Shown piece by piece: positions 10,098 to 21,059 of a stretch of 64,000 bases of DNA; within the stretch, counting starts at the first letter, position 1; each line of letters begins with the position of its first letter. A program made the position numbers and the translations under genes. The notes below the pieces were generated by a model that did not search any database, was not told the origin of the DNA, and saw only the letters and a program-made list of their open reading frames with translations. Location of the stretch: the NCBI GenBank assembly GCA_024516035.1, contig CM044965.1:25299493-25363492 (forward strand), in the 5' to 3' direction. This DNA is from Bactericera cockerelli. Its lineage: Eukaryota > Arthropoda > Insecta > Hemiptera > Triozidae.

Positions 10098-10475
10098 CTC
10101 CGTGGCTCAGTGGTCAAGAGCACTGGTTACTGACCGGAGGTTGCGGGTTCGAATCCCGGCCAGAGCGGAAAATTCTGACCGAGTTTTTGAATTTTGAAAA
10201 TTCTGTGCACCATCATTTATTTATTTTTTCTTAATTTTATATTATTATTGAATTCTTTAAAAATAGGACATATTATGTACAAACAGGGAATGATAAAAAT
10301 TAAAATACAAAATTGAGAACAATATAAACAGAAAAAAAATAATCAACATACATAAAATATATACAAATGTGCTAATTTAAGGACGGAGTTATTGCCTATG
10401 GATATCTCTTCCACCTAACCATATTGCCTGTTTCAATCACTTCCACCTAACCATTTATACTGTAAATATTGTACA
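10098..10475. mobile_element. SINE family C head followed by inverted family F tail
   Basis: 10098-10170 (+) is tRNA-like: cctccgtggctcagtgg, then gcgggttcgaatcccgg as B box. A second copy is at 58560. It is followed by an inverted family F sequence (about 10235-10460). Family F in its own direction has ggttgggtggaagagattgc, then caataaccccgccctttagt, an AT-rich tail, an AATAAAG-like signal and trinucleotide repeats. F recurs at least nine times in the window and may be a LINE 3' end or a SINE. Confidence 0.65.
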
Positions 10476-10818
10476 TTACTTTGTCCTCCTAATAAATATT
10501 TAAATAACGAGCTGGTCAGATGTTTTGTGGTGCAGTTAGACCGAAAGGGTTTTTCGTTATGACGCCATAATCACATGAATATATTAGTTGGAGAGTTACA
10601 CTTATGCATGTGGGCGTGGCCCGTGTATACATTACTGCGTTTCCTCTCGAGAACATGAAATAATAAAAAAACGAAATAAAAAATCTGCTACTCTCCTAAA
10701 TACACTGTTCTCGTCCATGGCAAATCTTGTTCACAGATTGAAATTTTGAAGGTTGATATTTGGATTATCCTCTCAAAATCTACATATACATATATTATAT
10801 TAAATACACATAAGTAGT

Positions 10819-11150
10819 CACTGTGGCAGAGTGAGTTAGCGCGCTAGGCATTGCACGCACGGTGACCTGGGTTAGATAACCATCAGCGGGGCAGGAATTT
10901 TTCTGCTCTGTAATTGGATGTTCGGGGTCCACTCATACCTCGTGAGGAAAAATGAGTAGGCACTTGTATGAGTAACGACCAGTGGCGTCTTTACCAGATT
11001 AAAAAGAAATTAACGTAAAAGAATAATTCTGAAAGTAAAGGAGGCTCTTAGTAATGTTACGCTACCCACAAAATTGTCAAGAGGCCTTGTGCAAGGCGGA
11101 TAAGTCAAAAACAGGAGCCGCTCCCCCAAATAAAGCTAGATAAACCTTAT
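10819..11150 (+). mobile_element. Possible tRNA-derived SINE, single copy
   Basis: The head gtggcagagtgagttagcgc, with an attgcacg anticodon-like loop and a damaged B box (gggttagataacc), resembles tRNA-Ala. The downstream segment ends ccccaaataaagctag. No second full copy was seen here, so the SINE call is tentative. Confidence 0.4.
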
Positions 11151-11302
11151 CTAGCATTTTCTAGAAACAGTAAAGTTGCAATTATTATTATTTGCTACAG
11201 AGACCTTGTGCTTCACCACAAATAAAACCATACATACATACATATTGAATATACGTACATCTACTCAAAATACACATACTCGTATACTGCTGGAGTAAGT
11301 AA

Positions 11303-11441
11303 CCGACCTCAGTAGCTTGATCGATAAGACGGCGGACTCGTAACCTGGAGGTCGGTGGTTCAAGTCTCAAGGTTAAGCAAAAATTTAGTAAAGCGAGTTT
11401 GAGTAGTTGTGATTAACACAAATATGATAACTTTGTTAAGT
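11303..11441 (+). mobile_element. SINE family A copy
   Basis: Plus-strand copy with intact head and tail. The palindromic gtgatatcacgaaagtga segment of other copies is shortened to gtgattaacac. Confidence 0.88.
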
Positions 11442-11974
11442 AGGTATAGTCTTAACTATCTGAGTGTTAAATACCTCTTTTTAACTAAATATGCAATTTT
11501 GTAGATGTCTACTAAATAAATGAATATTTTTGGTTTTTTTTGGCAAAATTCATAAAACAAATCCACAAGTTCGAGCCAGTTCTTAGATTTACAAATACAA
11601 TATAAAAATATGAAAAAAATTGAAGTCGGAGCAAATAAATATTTTTTTTTACAAAAACAAACACAATACTTCCGATTTCTAATATTAGAATTCATCGGAA
11701 GTAATACCATTCAAAAATACGCATGTAAAACTTGATTGAGTTGCTCCAAGAAAAGGCGAAATTTTCAAACAAATTCCAGAATATTTCTTAAACAACTCCC
11801 AGAATATCAGTGGCGGATTTCACAACTGAAAGCAACACTCTGGTTTCTTAACCATCTTATTATTATTATTCCTCTTCGTCTACTTAGACAGGGATAATCA
11901 CGGATAAAAAATTATTCCAGATTTAACTCTTTAACTCCTCTCTGCTAAAGATGATTTCACAAGAATTTGGGTAG
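11442..11974. other. No gene recognised
   Basis: AT-rich. Contains ttactaaataaatgaat and a segment near 11640-11700 (ttttacaaaaacaaacacaa, cggaagtaata) that recurs at 28752 and 38700, probably part of a decayed retroelement end. Confidence 0.5.
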
Positions 11975-12080
11975 ACAAAGAGAGAGTGAGTGTGTGGGAG
12001 AGAGAGGGAGAGTGAGTATGTGTCTGTGTGTGTGTGAGTGTGAGAGAGAGAGTGATAAGAGAGAGAGACTGAGAGAGGGA

Positions 12081-12122
<42 letters not shown>

Positions 12123-12254
12123 AAGAGGAGAGAGAGAAAAGAGAGAGAGAGAGAGAGAGAGATAGACAATGAGTGAGTAGATACATAAAAAAGAAAACAA
12201 GTTTGACCTAAATTTTTGTTCAATTTTATGGACATAAGTTTCTCTATGTCCCTT

Positions 12255-12310
<56 letters not shown>

Positions 12311-12765
12311 TTATCCGGTGCATATTGGGAGAGGAAGAGTTATTGAGGAAAAGTGAGAGAGAGAATATAATAGGATAAAAAGAGAGAATGGGACAAGGAT
12401 AGAGAGAAAAAGAGAGGTAGAGGAGGAAGAAAAGAGAGACGATATAGAGGAAAGGAGAGAGAGAGAGTGAGAGAGAGGGATAGAGGAGAGAGAGAGAGAG
12501 AGAAAGTGGGATAGAGGAGAGAGAGAGAGAGAGGAGAGAGAGAATGAGAGAGAGAGAATTAGAGAGAGAGTGAATGAGAGAGAGAGAATTGAATTGAATT
12601 GAATACTTTTATTTATTTGTACAAGATTATTATTAACAATACATCTCCTATAAGCTAAGTCTAACTTCTGAGGAGTTAGACTTAACTGAGAGAGAGAGGG
12701 AGAGAGATAGGGAGAGAGATAGGCGAGAGAGAGAGAGAGAGAGATAGGGAGAGAAAAAGGAGGTA
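11975..12765. repeat. GA/CT-rich low-complexity region
   Basis: Long purine runs on the plus strand (11975-12175 and 12335-12760) enclose a pyrimidine run (12247-12310). Purine and pyrimidine blocks face each other and could form a large imperfect hairpin. All long open frames here are low-complexity artefacts. Confidence 0.95.
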
Positions 12766-12936
12766 CTTGGCATTATAATTAGAACGAGGTGACCCCGTTT
12801 TCTCTTCTCTTTACTCTCACTCACAAGAATTGTGAAGCAATTGCCCTTATTATCTTGGTTTTATTTTTGGATTACTTTCTTCATCTTGAATACCATAATC
12901 CACATCATTTAATATTTACTTAAAAAAAAAACCAAA

Positions 12937-13071
12937 CGTGACTTCAGTAGCTTCATCGATAAGGCGGCGAACTGTGTAACCTGGAGGTCGATGTCCTAAG
13001 TTGAGCGAATAAATTTAGTGAATCGAGTTTGAGTAGTTTCGACACATCACGAAAGTGATTAACACAAATCT
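12937..13071 (+). mobile_element. SINE family A copy, diverged
   Basis: Head and tail are present. The B box is damaged (gatgtcctaagttg in place of ggttcaagtcc). Confidence 0.75.
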
Positions 13072-13072
13072 T

Positions 13073-13310
13073 ATGTATTTCCTTAAAATCCCATCATTTC
13101 CTCCAAAATACTTATTATTTCCTCAAAATCCCATTATTTCCTCAAAAATACCAATGCTGATATATCCTCTAGGAGGATATATTGCTGATATATCCTCTAG
13201 GAGGATATATCAGCAATAACTGATGTGTACTTATATTGAACTCATATTAATTCCTCAAAATCCTATTATTTCCTTAAAAAAAACTTATTATTTCATCAAA
13301 ATGCTAATTA
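13073..13310. repeat. Short tandem repeat with inverted-repeat core
   Basis: Degenerate repeats of atttcctcaaaatccca (about 17-30 bp) enclose 13151-13215, where tgctgatatatcctc and gaggatatatcagca are exact inverted complements separated by tag. The left half is itself duplicated. Confidence 0.75.
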
Positions 13311-13538
13311 AATAATTAACAAGACCCATAAATAACCGTCCCTCGCATATTCATGGCGTGTTGTACAATCCCCCCCCCCTGATACCTCTTAGCACAAAGG
13401 TAACAAAGGAAATGTAAAGTTTGACCCCCGCCCCTCCTATTTTCAAAGGTCAATAGCCATTAACCTGACGATAACCTACAGGAGCGGACATTTTTGAAGG
13501 GAACAAAACGCAGTCGAAATAGTGAAGCGTTGAGGAGC

Positions 13539-13642
13539 CGACCTCAGTAGCTTGATCGATAAGGCGGCGGACTTGTAACCTGGAGGTCAGTGGTTCGAGA
13601 CCCAGTTTCAGCGTGGATTTAGTAAAGCGAGTTTGAGCAGTT
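13539..13642 (+). mobile_element. SINE family A copy, 3' truncated
   Basis: Good head with B box ggttcgagacc. The copy stops after gagtttgagcagtt and is followed by a second partial copy of the body (gtagatttagtaaagtgag). Confidence 0.8.
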
Positions 13643-13679
13643 CAGTGTAGATTTAGTAAAGTGAGTAACAGTTCCAGGG

Positions 13680-14020
13680 TACTGAGATTAGAAAGAGAAG
13701 AGGATGTTTAGTGGGTATGGCACATGGTTTTCAGTGCCTAAACCTCACACTGTCCACCAGAGCCAGAGATGGTCCTGGTGTTCGTCTTGAATAGCAAGAA
13801 GATTGACCTCCTCTGTAGAAAGAAATGGCTACGAAAAAAGGCCATAAAATACTCATTTTTTTCTTCTTTTTTTTTTTCTTTTTTGAAGGTTTGCGATACC
13901 AACATTCATAGTAAGGACATGAGGATTTCGAAAAACATTCATATTGAACCTTTTGAATAACTGCCAACTTAGTCCTTCTGTAGGTAGGTAGTATACTGTA
14001 GGTATCTACTATCATCATCA
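13680..14020 (+). mobile_element. Family D 3' extension and associated repeat
   Basis: 13685-13830 matches the sequence that follows the SINE D copy at 30800-30893 (gcgggtatggc-like block, cttcgtcttgaa-like block, gaagattttgcctcctct-like block). 13870-13985 matches the inverse of 25128-25225 (ttcatagtaaggacatgagg). No gene. Confidence 0.55.
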
Positions 14021-14022
14021 TC

Positions 14023-14207
14023 ATAGGGTGGCGTCATCGTGAACGATGGTAGCCAGACAGTAGAGGAAGGACTCAGCACTTCTACCACTGTCTTTAGAAG
14101 GAGGCTCATAATTGACAGAACCAAGTCAATGCTGGTTTACTCCCTGTTTATAGTCCCCCAGCCAGACTGCTGGTCTACTCCATGTTTATAGACCCCCAGC
14201 CAGACTA
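14023..14207 (+). repeat. Dispersed repeat family J
   Basis: Copy with two tandem ctggt(t/c)tac-type blocks of about 43 bp. It is preceded by a short (atc)n run. Confidence 0.75.
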
Positions 14208-14545
14208 AAGTTCTCATTAGTAATCAATATTCGATTTTGCAATGATGAAAACAACTCATCACATATTCCACTTTATAATCAATAATAAAAATTGGTAATC
14301 AATATTCCTTCCAACATACTACCCCCCATGCTGATTTCACTGATTTGGCTCATTTCACTTATTCGGCTCACTTCAGAGAACAATACACTGTAGGTAGCTA
14401 AACGAGTCATTATAGTTCCATAATAGATAAATTATTAATATTTAATTGATTGATTGTGCAATATACAGGATGTCAAATTATTTGTTTGTCGCCAATTCTT
14501 GTTCTGAGCAGGGTGGACAGTGTTTAACTTCAGTGCTAATAATAA
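14208..14545. other. No gene recognised
   Basis: AT-rich. No repeat family or coding signal was recognised. Confidence 0.5.
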
Positions 14546-14750
14546 TAATACTCTTTAATGGAAGGTAACCACCAGGCGAGGTTAATGCTCAATCATTTTC
14601 GACCACCTAACCCTCAGAGTCTTATTATTATGTAATCACAAACTCGAATTAATGAGGAAAAATTCATGCACTGGGTGGGATTCGAACCAACGGATCTCTG
14701 CGCTAGCTGGATTACCAGACTAGCGCGTTAACCACTTGACTACCAGTGAT
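14546..14750 (-). mobile_element. SINE family B copy
   Basis: Near-complete minus-strand copy, including the full tRNA-like head and the body, ending in a (TAA)n run at 14539-14549. Confidence 0.88.
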
Positions 14751-14802
14751 CAGATGAGAGAGGGTTTTATTTAACGTGCCATTTTGACTAGCTGTCAAGT
14801 TA

Positions 14803-15118
14803 TTTCGTTTTTCTTCTTTTTTTAAACGTCGCTTTCAACTGCATGGTCATATCACGACGGCGTTTTACATTTGCAGAAACTCACAAACCTGCTACTCACA
14901 TTAACCTCACCCAGCCTGGGTTGGGCCGGAATGCAGAAGTCTATTTTTTATTTTATTTATAAGATGTTTCACAGCCGTTTTTATTTTGTAGCCTTATAAG
15001 AGGAGCTACTGTAGACGATTGTGGTCTGTATCGTAGCCTACCCATCCCGTAGTAAAGCCTCCCCTCTGATGGGCGAGATGTGACACAATACTTCCCATTT
15101 AGGTGCTGGGTCAACACG
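14803..15118 (-). mobile_element. SINE body M and SINE family D tail, both inverted
   Basis: 14803-14938 is the inverted body module (gttaatgtgagtagcagg, tgatatgaccatgcagttga) shared by the 5S-headed SINEs. 14961-15118 is the inverted 3' part of SINE D (ggtctg, tagtaaagcctcccctctga, gtgacacaatacttcccatt). Both lack heads. Confidence 0.78.
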
Positions 15119-15794
15119 TCAATTCGGTTCTCACTTTCTTTTTTTTTTTTGCTGAAATCAAGGTGTAATACATATGTATATCCTCGTTGTATACCTACTT
15201 CCATTGTTATTTCTCTATCCATCTTGTTGTTGTTGTGATAAAATGTTTGTTCTGCTGTTGTTGTAGATGTTTATGTTGTTGATTTTGTTGTTGATGTTGT
15301 TAATAATAATAATATTTGTGTTGTACATAGGTATATTATTTGTTAATATTTTGCGATCCGAACCACTCCAAGACAAACCTTAAATAGTCAACGACATTCT
15401 TGTAGCATCTACTCATGAATATACTGGGTGTGCTGGATGCAGAAACTTTTGTAATGTCCTCCAAAATAACGCGGGCATCAGTTGGTTCGAATCCCACCCA
15501 ATGGTTGAGTTTTTCTTCAGTCATTTGAGACTTGACCACATGATAATAGCACCAAAGCAACTGCAGGAATACATAATGTAACTCTTTAGTTAAAGTTATC
15601 ATATTTGTGTTAATCATCTTTCGTGATATCACAACTACTCAAACTCGCTTTACTAAATCGACGAAGATTTTGAGTAGGCATAACGTTTTTTTTTTTTTTT
15701 TTTTTTGTTTTTTTGTTGAAGATCAGTGAATGTACTTTTATTTCTCTCATGCTGTTCCTGTCACATGCGGTTATGTGGTTTCTTAATAATAATA
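15119..15794. other. SINE A tail fragment in AT-rich DNA
   Basis: 15594-15668 is an inverted SINE A tail and body (atatttgtgttaatcatctt to aactcgctttactaaat). Elsewhere there is only (TTG)n-rich and T-run sequence; no gene seen. Confidence 0.6.
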
Positions 15795-15984
15795 ATAACC
15801 ACCAGGCGAGGTTAATTCTCAAAGCATTTTCTACCATTTTATATCAGAGTCTTATTATCATGTAGTCACAAACTCAAATTAATGAGGAAAAATTCATGTA
15901 GGTACTGGGTGGGATTCGAACCAACGGATCCCTACGCTTCCTGGATTACTAGACTAGCGCGTTAACCACTTGACTACCAGTGCA
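15795..15984 (-). mobile_element. SINE family B copy
   Basis: Near-complete inverted copy. The head has a small gtagg insertion next to the acceptor-stem sequence. A head fragment of the same family is at 16328-16382. Confidence 0.87.
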
Positions 15985-16650
15985 CGGTTTTGTATAACTT
16001 TAACCACACACTGTAGTCAACTATGGTGCTAGGATTGGAACAAGAAGGTCATTTACAGTAAGGTCACAGTCATAAAGCCAAATATACAGTCATATTATAT
16101 TACCCATTCAATTGCTTACGTATTACTATGCAGTGAACAGTTGGAATCCAATCGCACTTCATTCCAAGAAAAGCTTATAATTCAATTATTGAATTATCAG
16201 TTATCAAGGACCAATGGAACATTTACATTATTATTAAATTATTTATTAGATATAAAAGACATACGGATAGTACAAATAAATATTACAAAAATTAAAAAAA
16301 TGGAAACAATATAAAAAAATGTTCATCCGTTGGTTCAAATCTCTGCACTACCTGGATTACCAGGCTAGCGCGTTAACCACTAAACTTGATACAATTAATG
16401 GAACAAACGTAATAAAATTAGTAAGTATAGGTAATCCGTGTGCGAGTAAGTATAAGTGTGCGAGTAAGTATAAGTGTGTGAGTAAGTATAAGTGTAATAT
16501 TCTCGACCTAGCAATGCACCAGCAGGTTTTCCTTTGAAAGATGACTAATAGTAATAATTTTACTAGTACTGAAGCGATAAGGTATTTTCTCAATTGCCAC
16601 TTGATAAGGCGTTAGTACTGAACGAACGTTAAACAGATCCTGTACCAGTT
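15985..16650. other. No gene recognised
   Basis: AT-rich. Contains the family B head fragment (16328-16382) and four 15-bp units of gtgcgagtaagtata at 16440-16495. Confidence 0.5.
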
Positions 16651-18216
16651 ACAACTTGTGCCAGCTTGAGTAGGCCGGGCAGAGTCTTGAGGTAGTCTAT
16701 TCTATTCTATTCTACTTACAACTTGTGCCAGCTTGAGTAGGCCGGGCAGAGTCTTGAGGTAGTCTATTCTATTCTATTCTACTTACAAATTGTGCCAGCT
16801 TGAGTAGGCCGGGCAGAGTCTTGAGGTAGTCTATTCTATTCTATTCTACTTACAAATTGTGCCAGCTTGAGTAGGCCGGGCAGAGTCTTGAGGTAGTCTA
16901 TTCTATTCTATTTACTTACAAATTGTGCCAAGCTTGAGTAGGCCGGCAGAGTCTGAGGTAAGTCTATTCTATTCTACTTACAACTTGTGCCAGCTTGAGT
17001 AGGCCGGGCAGAGTCTTGAGGTAGTCTATTCTATTCTATTCTACTTACAATTGTGCCAGCTCGAGTAGGCCAGGCAGAGTCTTGAGGTAGCCTATTCTAT
17101 TCTACTTACAACTTGTGCCAGCTTGAGTAGGCCGGGCAGAGTCTTGAGGTAGTCTATTCTATTCTATTCTACTTACAAATTGTGCCAGCTCGAGTAGGCC
17201 AGGCAGAGTCTTGAGGTAGCCTATTCTATTCTACTTACAAACTTGTGCCAGCTTGAGTAGGCCGGGCAGAGTCTTGAGGTAGTCTATTCTATTCTATTCT
17301 ACTTACAACTTGTGCCAGCTTGAGTAGGCCGGGCAGAGTCTTGAGGTAGTCTATTCTATTCTATTCTACTTACAACTTGTGCCAGCTTGAGTAGGCCGGC
17401 AGAGTCTTGAGGTAGTCTATTCTATTCTATTCTACTTACAACTTGTGCCAGCTTGAGTAGGCCGGGCAGAGTCTTGAGGTAGTCTATTCTATTCTATTCT
17501 ACTTACAACTTGTGCCAGCTTGAGTAGGCCGGGCAGAGTCTTGAGGTAGTCTATTCTATTCTTTTCTACTTACAACTTGTGCCAGCTTGAGTAGGCCGGG
17601 CAGAGTCTTGAGGTAGTCTATTCTATTCTATTCTACTTACAACTTGTGCCAGCTTGAGTAGGCCGGGCAGAGTCTTGAGGTAGTCTATTCTATTCTATTC
17701 TACTTACAACTTGTGCCAGCTTGAGTAGGCCGGGCAGAGTCTTGAGGTAGTCTATTCTATTCTACTTACAACTTGTGCCAGCTTGAGTAGGCCGGGCAGA
17801 GTCTTGAGGTAGTCTATTCTATTCTATTCTACTTACAACTTGTGCCAGCTTGAGTAGGCCGGGCAGAGTCTTGAGGTAGTCTATTCTATTCTATTCTACT
17901 TACAACTTGTGCCAGCTTGAGGAGGCCGGGCAGAGTCTTGAGGTAGTCTATTCTATTCTATTCTACTTACAACTTGTGCAGCTTGAGTAGGCCGGGCAGA
18001 GTCTTGAGGTAGTCTATTCTATTCTACTTACAACTTGTGCCAGCTTGAGTAGGCCGGGCAAGTCTTGAGGTAGTCTATTCTATTTATTCTACTTACAACT
18101 TGTGCCAGCTTGAGTAGGCCAGACAGAGTCTTGAGGTAGTCTATTCTACTCTACTTACAACTTGTGCCAGCTTGAGTAGGCCGGGCAGAGTCTTGAGGTA
18201 GTCTATTCTATTCTAT
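16651..18216 (-). repeat. Exon-1-derived minisatellite, block I
   Basis: About 23 units of 62-67 bp. On the minus strand each carries the last ~42-45 nt of MARVEL exon 1 (CTACCTCAAGACTCTGCC onward to CACAAGTT), the intact donor gtaagt, and a tagaa-type pentamer linker (two to four repeats). Units differ by linker length and point changes such as gaggagg for gagtagg. The block lies in intron 1, downstream of the authentic exon. Confidence 0.95.
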
Positions 18217-18459
18217 AAGTGGCCTAACAATGCTTTGCCATTATTGGCAGCTTCAACTGCATGTTCGTAATTTTTATTTTATTAAGTTATTTTTTACATT
18301 TTTAATTTATCATGAAGATGAAAGATTTGTTCAGCTGAAAAAAGCCCCACTCAGGCTGGGTGAGGTCAATGTGAGTAGCAGGTTTGTGAGTTTCCTGCGA
18401 ATGGAGGGTAAAACCCCCGTCGTGATATGACCATGGCAGTTGAAAGCGACGTTAAACCC

Positions 18460-18500
<41 letters not shown>

Positions 18501-18600
18501 ATCTTTTGAAAGGTACTAAAAAAAAAAAAAAAAAAAAAACTTACGACTTGTGCCAGCTTGAGTAGGCCAGGCAGAGTCTTGAGGTAGTCTATTCTATTTT
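18217..18600 (+). mobile_element. Headless SINE body M with long A-tail inside the exon-1 array
   Basis: 18336-18452 is the body module (ggctgggtgaggtcaatgtg, gaatggagggtaaaaccccc, tgatatgaccatggcagttg) followed by long A runs to 18538. Its insertion splits the minisatellite; one further exon-1 unit follows at 18540-18595. Confidence 0.8.
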
Positions 18601-18675
18601 AACTACATTTTTTGACACTGTGATATATTTAATTTTATTGACATATTTTTTTACCTTTATTGATGTGTTTAAGTA

Positions 18676-19544
18676 TACAGGGTGGGGCAAAAGTCTGGAA
18701 ACCCCTGAATAACTTTCGAATGGCTTCTTCGGTAAAATTAAAATTTTGTAAGGTAAACCGGGCTAATAAGACCTTCTTTTAGAGTGGGGTCAATTTTTGT
18801 TACCGGTCCCCATGTCGGGGCCAGGGGGGCCAACTTCATTTTTTTAAATACGAACCCCCACCTTGCGATACATTTTTGGAAAGGTCTTTAAATAAGAAAT
18901 ACATTGGTGCAAATTTTATTTTTTTAATATTAACTGTTTGCAAATGGCGTCCAACATTGTGTATGCAGTAAAGTCTGGAAACCCCTGAATATCTTTTGAA
19001 AGGGCTTTCTCAGTAAATTTAAAATTGTACACGGTAAGTCGGGGCAGTTAGACCTTTCCAAAAATGTATCGCAAGGTGGGGTTTTGTATTTGAAAAAATG
19101 AAGTTGGCCTCCCTGGCCCAGACATGGGGGCCGGTAAAAAAAAATCGGTCCCATTCTAATATAAGGTCTAATTACCAAGGATTACCGTACACAATTTTAA
19201 ATTTACTGAGAAAGCCATTTCGAAAGATATTCAGGGGTTTCCAGAATTTACTGCATACAGAAAGTTGGACGCCATTTGCAAACAGTTAATATTAAAAAAA
19301 ATAAAATTTGCACCAATGTATTTGTTATTTAAAGACCTTTTCAAAAATGTATCGCAAGGTGGGGGTTCGTATTTAAAAAAATGAAGTTGCCCCCCCTGGC
19401 CCCGACATGGGGGCCGGTAACAAAAATCGACCCGACTCTAAAGGAAGGTCTTATTAGCCCGGTTTACCGTACAAAATTTTAATTTTACCGAAGAAGCCAT
19501 TCGAAAGTTATTCAGGGGTTTCCAGACTTTTGCCCCACCCTGTA
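18676..19544. mobile_element. Long inverted-repeat DNA element (TA target site)
   Basis: 869 bp beginning tacagggtggggcaaaagtc and ending with its complement. The arms are several hundred bases long and imperfect, and include further internal inverted copies (cctgaatatcttttgaaagg). Flanking TA dinucleotides at 18674-18675 and 19545-19546 fit a Tc1/mariner-type target site. No transposase is encoded. It lies inside the exon-1 array in intron 1. Confidence 0.88.
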
Positions 19545-19620
19545 TATTGACATTTGTAAATAGGACTAGCTCGTTAATTAACACCTGTTTACCGGGCTTA
19601 TTATTATTTATTTATTCTAA

Positions 19621-20275
19621 TACTTACGACTTGTGCCAGCTTGAGTAGGCCGGGCAGAGTCTTGAGGTAGTCTATTCTATTCTATTCTACTTACAAATTG
19701 TGCCAGCTCGAGTAGGCCAGGCAGAGTCTTGAGGTAGTCTATTCTATTCTATTCTACTTACAACTTGTGCCAGCTTGAGGAGGCCGGGCAGAGTCTTGAG
19801 GTAGTCTATTCTATTCTATTCTACTTACAAATTGTGCCAGCTTGAGTAGGCCGGGCAGAGTCTTGAGGTAGTCTATTCTATTCTATTCTACTTACAACTT
19901 GTGCCAGCTTGAGGAGGCCGGGCAGAGTCTTGAGGTAGTCTATTCTATTCTATTCTACTTACAACTTGTGCCAGCTTGAGTAGGCCGGGCAGAGTCTTGA
20001 GGTAGTCTATTCTATTCTATTCTACTTACAACTTGTGCCAGCTTGAGGAGGCCGGGCAGAGTCTTGAGGTAGTCTATTCTATTCTATTCTACTTACAAAT
20101 TGTGCCAGCTTGAGTAGGCCAGGCAGAGTCTTGAGGTAGTCTATTCTATTCTATTCTACTTACAACTTGTGCCAGCTTGAGTAGGCCGGGCAGAGTCTTG
20201 AGGTAGTCTATTCTATTCTATTCTACTTACAACTTGTGCCAGCTTGAGTAGGCCGGGCAGAGTCTTGAGGTAGCC
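19621..20275 (-). repeat. Exon-1-derived minisatellite, block II
   Basis: About ten further 67-bp units, contiguous on the right with the genuine exon 1 at 20231-20355. The unit adjoining the exon is the genuine exon end itself, which shows the direction in which the array grew. Confidence 0.95.
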
Positions 20276-20355
20276 GGTGTTGAGGATGATGGCGGAGGTG
20301 GTGGTGGAGGTGGTGGTGCGAGTCACGGTGACGGTGTGGGACATGTTGGCGTGAT
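20231..20355 (-). CDS. MARVEL-domain protein, exon 1 (start codon)
   Basis: The acceptor cctccacag precedes 11 nt of 5' UTR (ATCACGCCAAC) and ATG at 20344-20342. The 38 codons start MSHTVTVTRTTTSTTTSA and end TLPGLLKLAQV, with donor gtaagt. The Thr-rich start is hydrophilic and likely cytosolic. No alternative upstream ATG lies within the exon. Both edges of this exon have been amplified: the donor side at 16651-20275 and the acceptor side at 20345-20880. Confidence 0.94.
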
Positions 20356-20885
20356 CTGTGGAGGTGAAGAGGAGAGTATGCGCATGAACCACCCTGTATT
20401 TTTCATAGATTTAAAAACAAATTAAGTTAAAAACAAGTGCACTGGTTAGTCAAGTGTTTGGCGTGATCTGTGGAGGGGGAAGAGAGAGAGTATTCGCATG
20501 AACCACCCTGTATGTTTCATAGATTTAAAAACAAGTGCACTGGTAGTGACGATGTGGGGAAGAGGAGAGTATTCGCATGAACCACCCTGTATTTTACATA
20601 GATATAAATACAAGTGCACTGGTAGTGACGATGTGGGAAAGAGGAGAGTATTCGCATGAACCACCCTGTATTTTTCATAGATATAAATACAAGTGCACTG
20701 GTAGTGACAGTGTGGGAAAGAGGAGAGTATGCGCATGAACCACCCTGTATTTTTCATAGATTTAAAAACAAATTAAGTTAAAAACAAGTGCACTGGTAGT
20801 CAAGTGTTTGGCGTGATCTGTGGAGGGGGAAGAGGAGAGTATTCTCATGAACCACCCTGTATTTTTCATAGATTTTTCAAAACAA
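20345..20885 (-). repeat. Exon-1 acceptor-side minisatellite
   Basis: Six units of about 80-115 bp with gaggagagtattcgcatgaa and ccaccctgtatttttcatag. The first and two others keep the ctccacag acceptor and nine bases of 5' UTR without the ATG. Several units also contain gtgcactggtagtcaagtg, the exact 5' end of SINE B, so a SINE head was captured and co-amplified. Confidence 0.88.
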
Positions 20886-21059
20886 AGTTAAAAAAAATCT
20901 GGTGTAAACATCACACGACTTTCCTTATCCCCCAAAAAGGACTCGAATTCCGCCACTGGTGACTCAACAGTAACAGATAACTAAAAATAAATGCCGAATT
21001 CGTAATCAGCACTTCAAAATCATTGAATTTGATATGTCACAACCCCCAACTAGGATGAA

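Larger units (their letters stand above)
2165..20355 (-). other. MARVEL-domain four-helix membrane protein gene (gene span)
   Basis: Four exons on the minus strand (20355-20231, 9065-8877, 2977-2858, 2239-2165) join in one frame, all phase 0, into a 165-residue protein. Introns are about 11.2, 5.9 and 0.6 kb, all GT-AG. The product has a Thr-rich N-terminus, four hydrophobic segments and a short KSYKGI C-terminus. This matches the small MARVEL/CMTM/plasmolipin-like proteins, which sit in vesicle and plasma membranes. The precise ortholog name is not assigned. The ATG exon has an upstream acceptor, so a 5' non-coding exon lies further right. The introns hold arrays of exon-junction duplications, a LINE, a long inverted-repeat element and many SINEs. 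Confidence 0.92.

Noticed and set aside
11920..12330. Several overlapping open frames of 60-130 codons on both strands
   Set aside because: All are Ser/Leu or Arg/Glu dipeptide runs from GA/CT low-complexity DNA. No start context or family.
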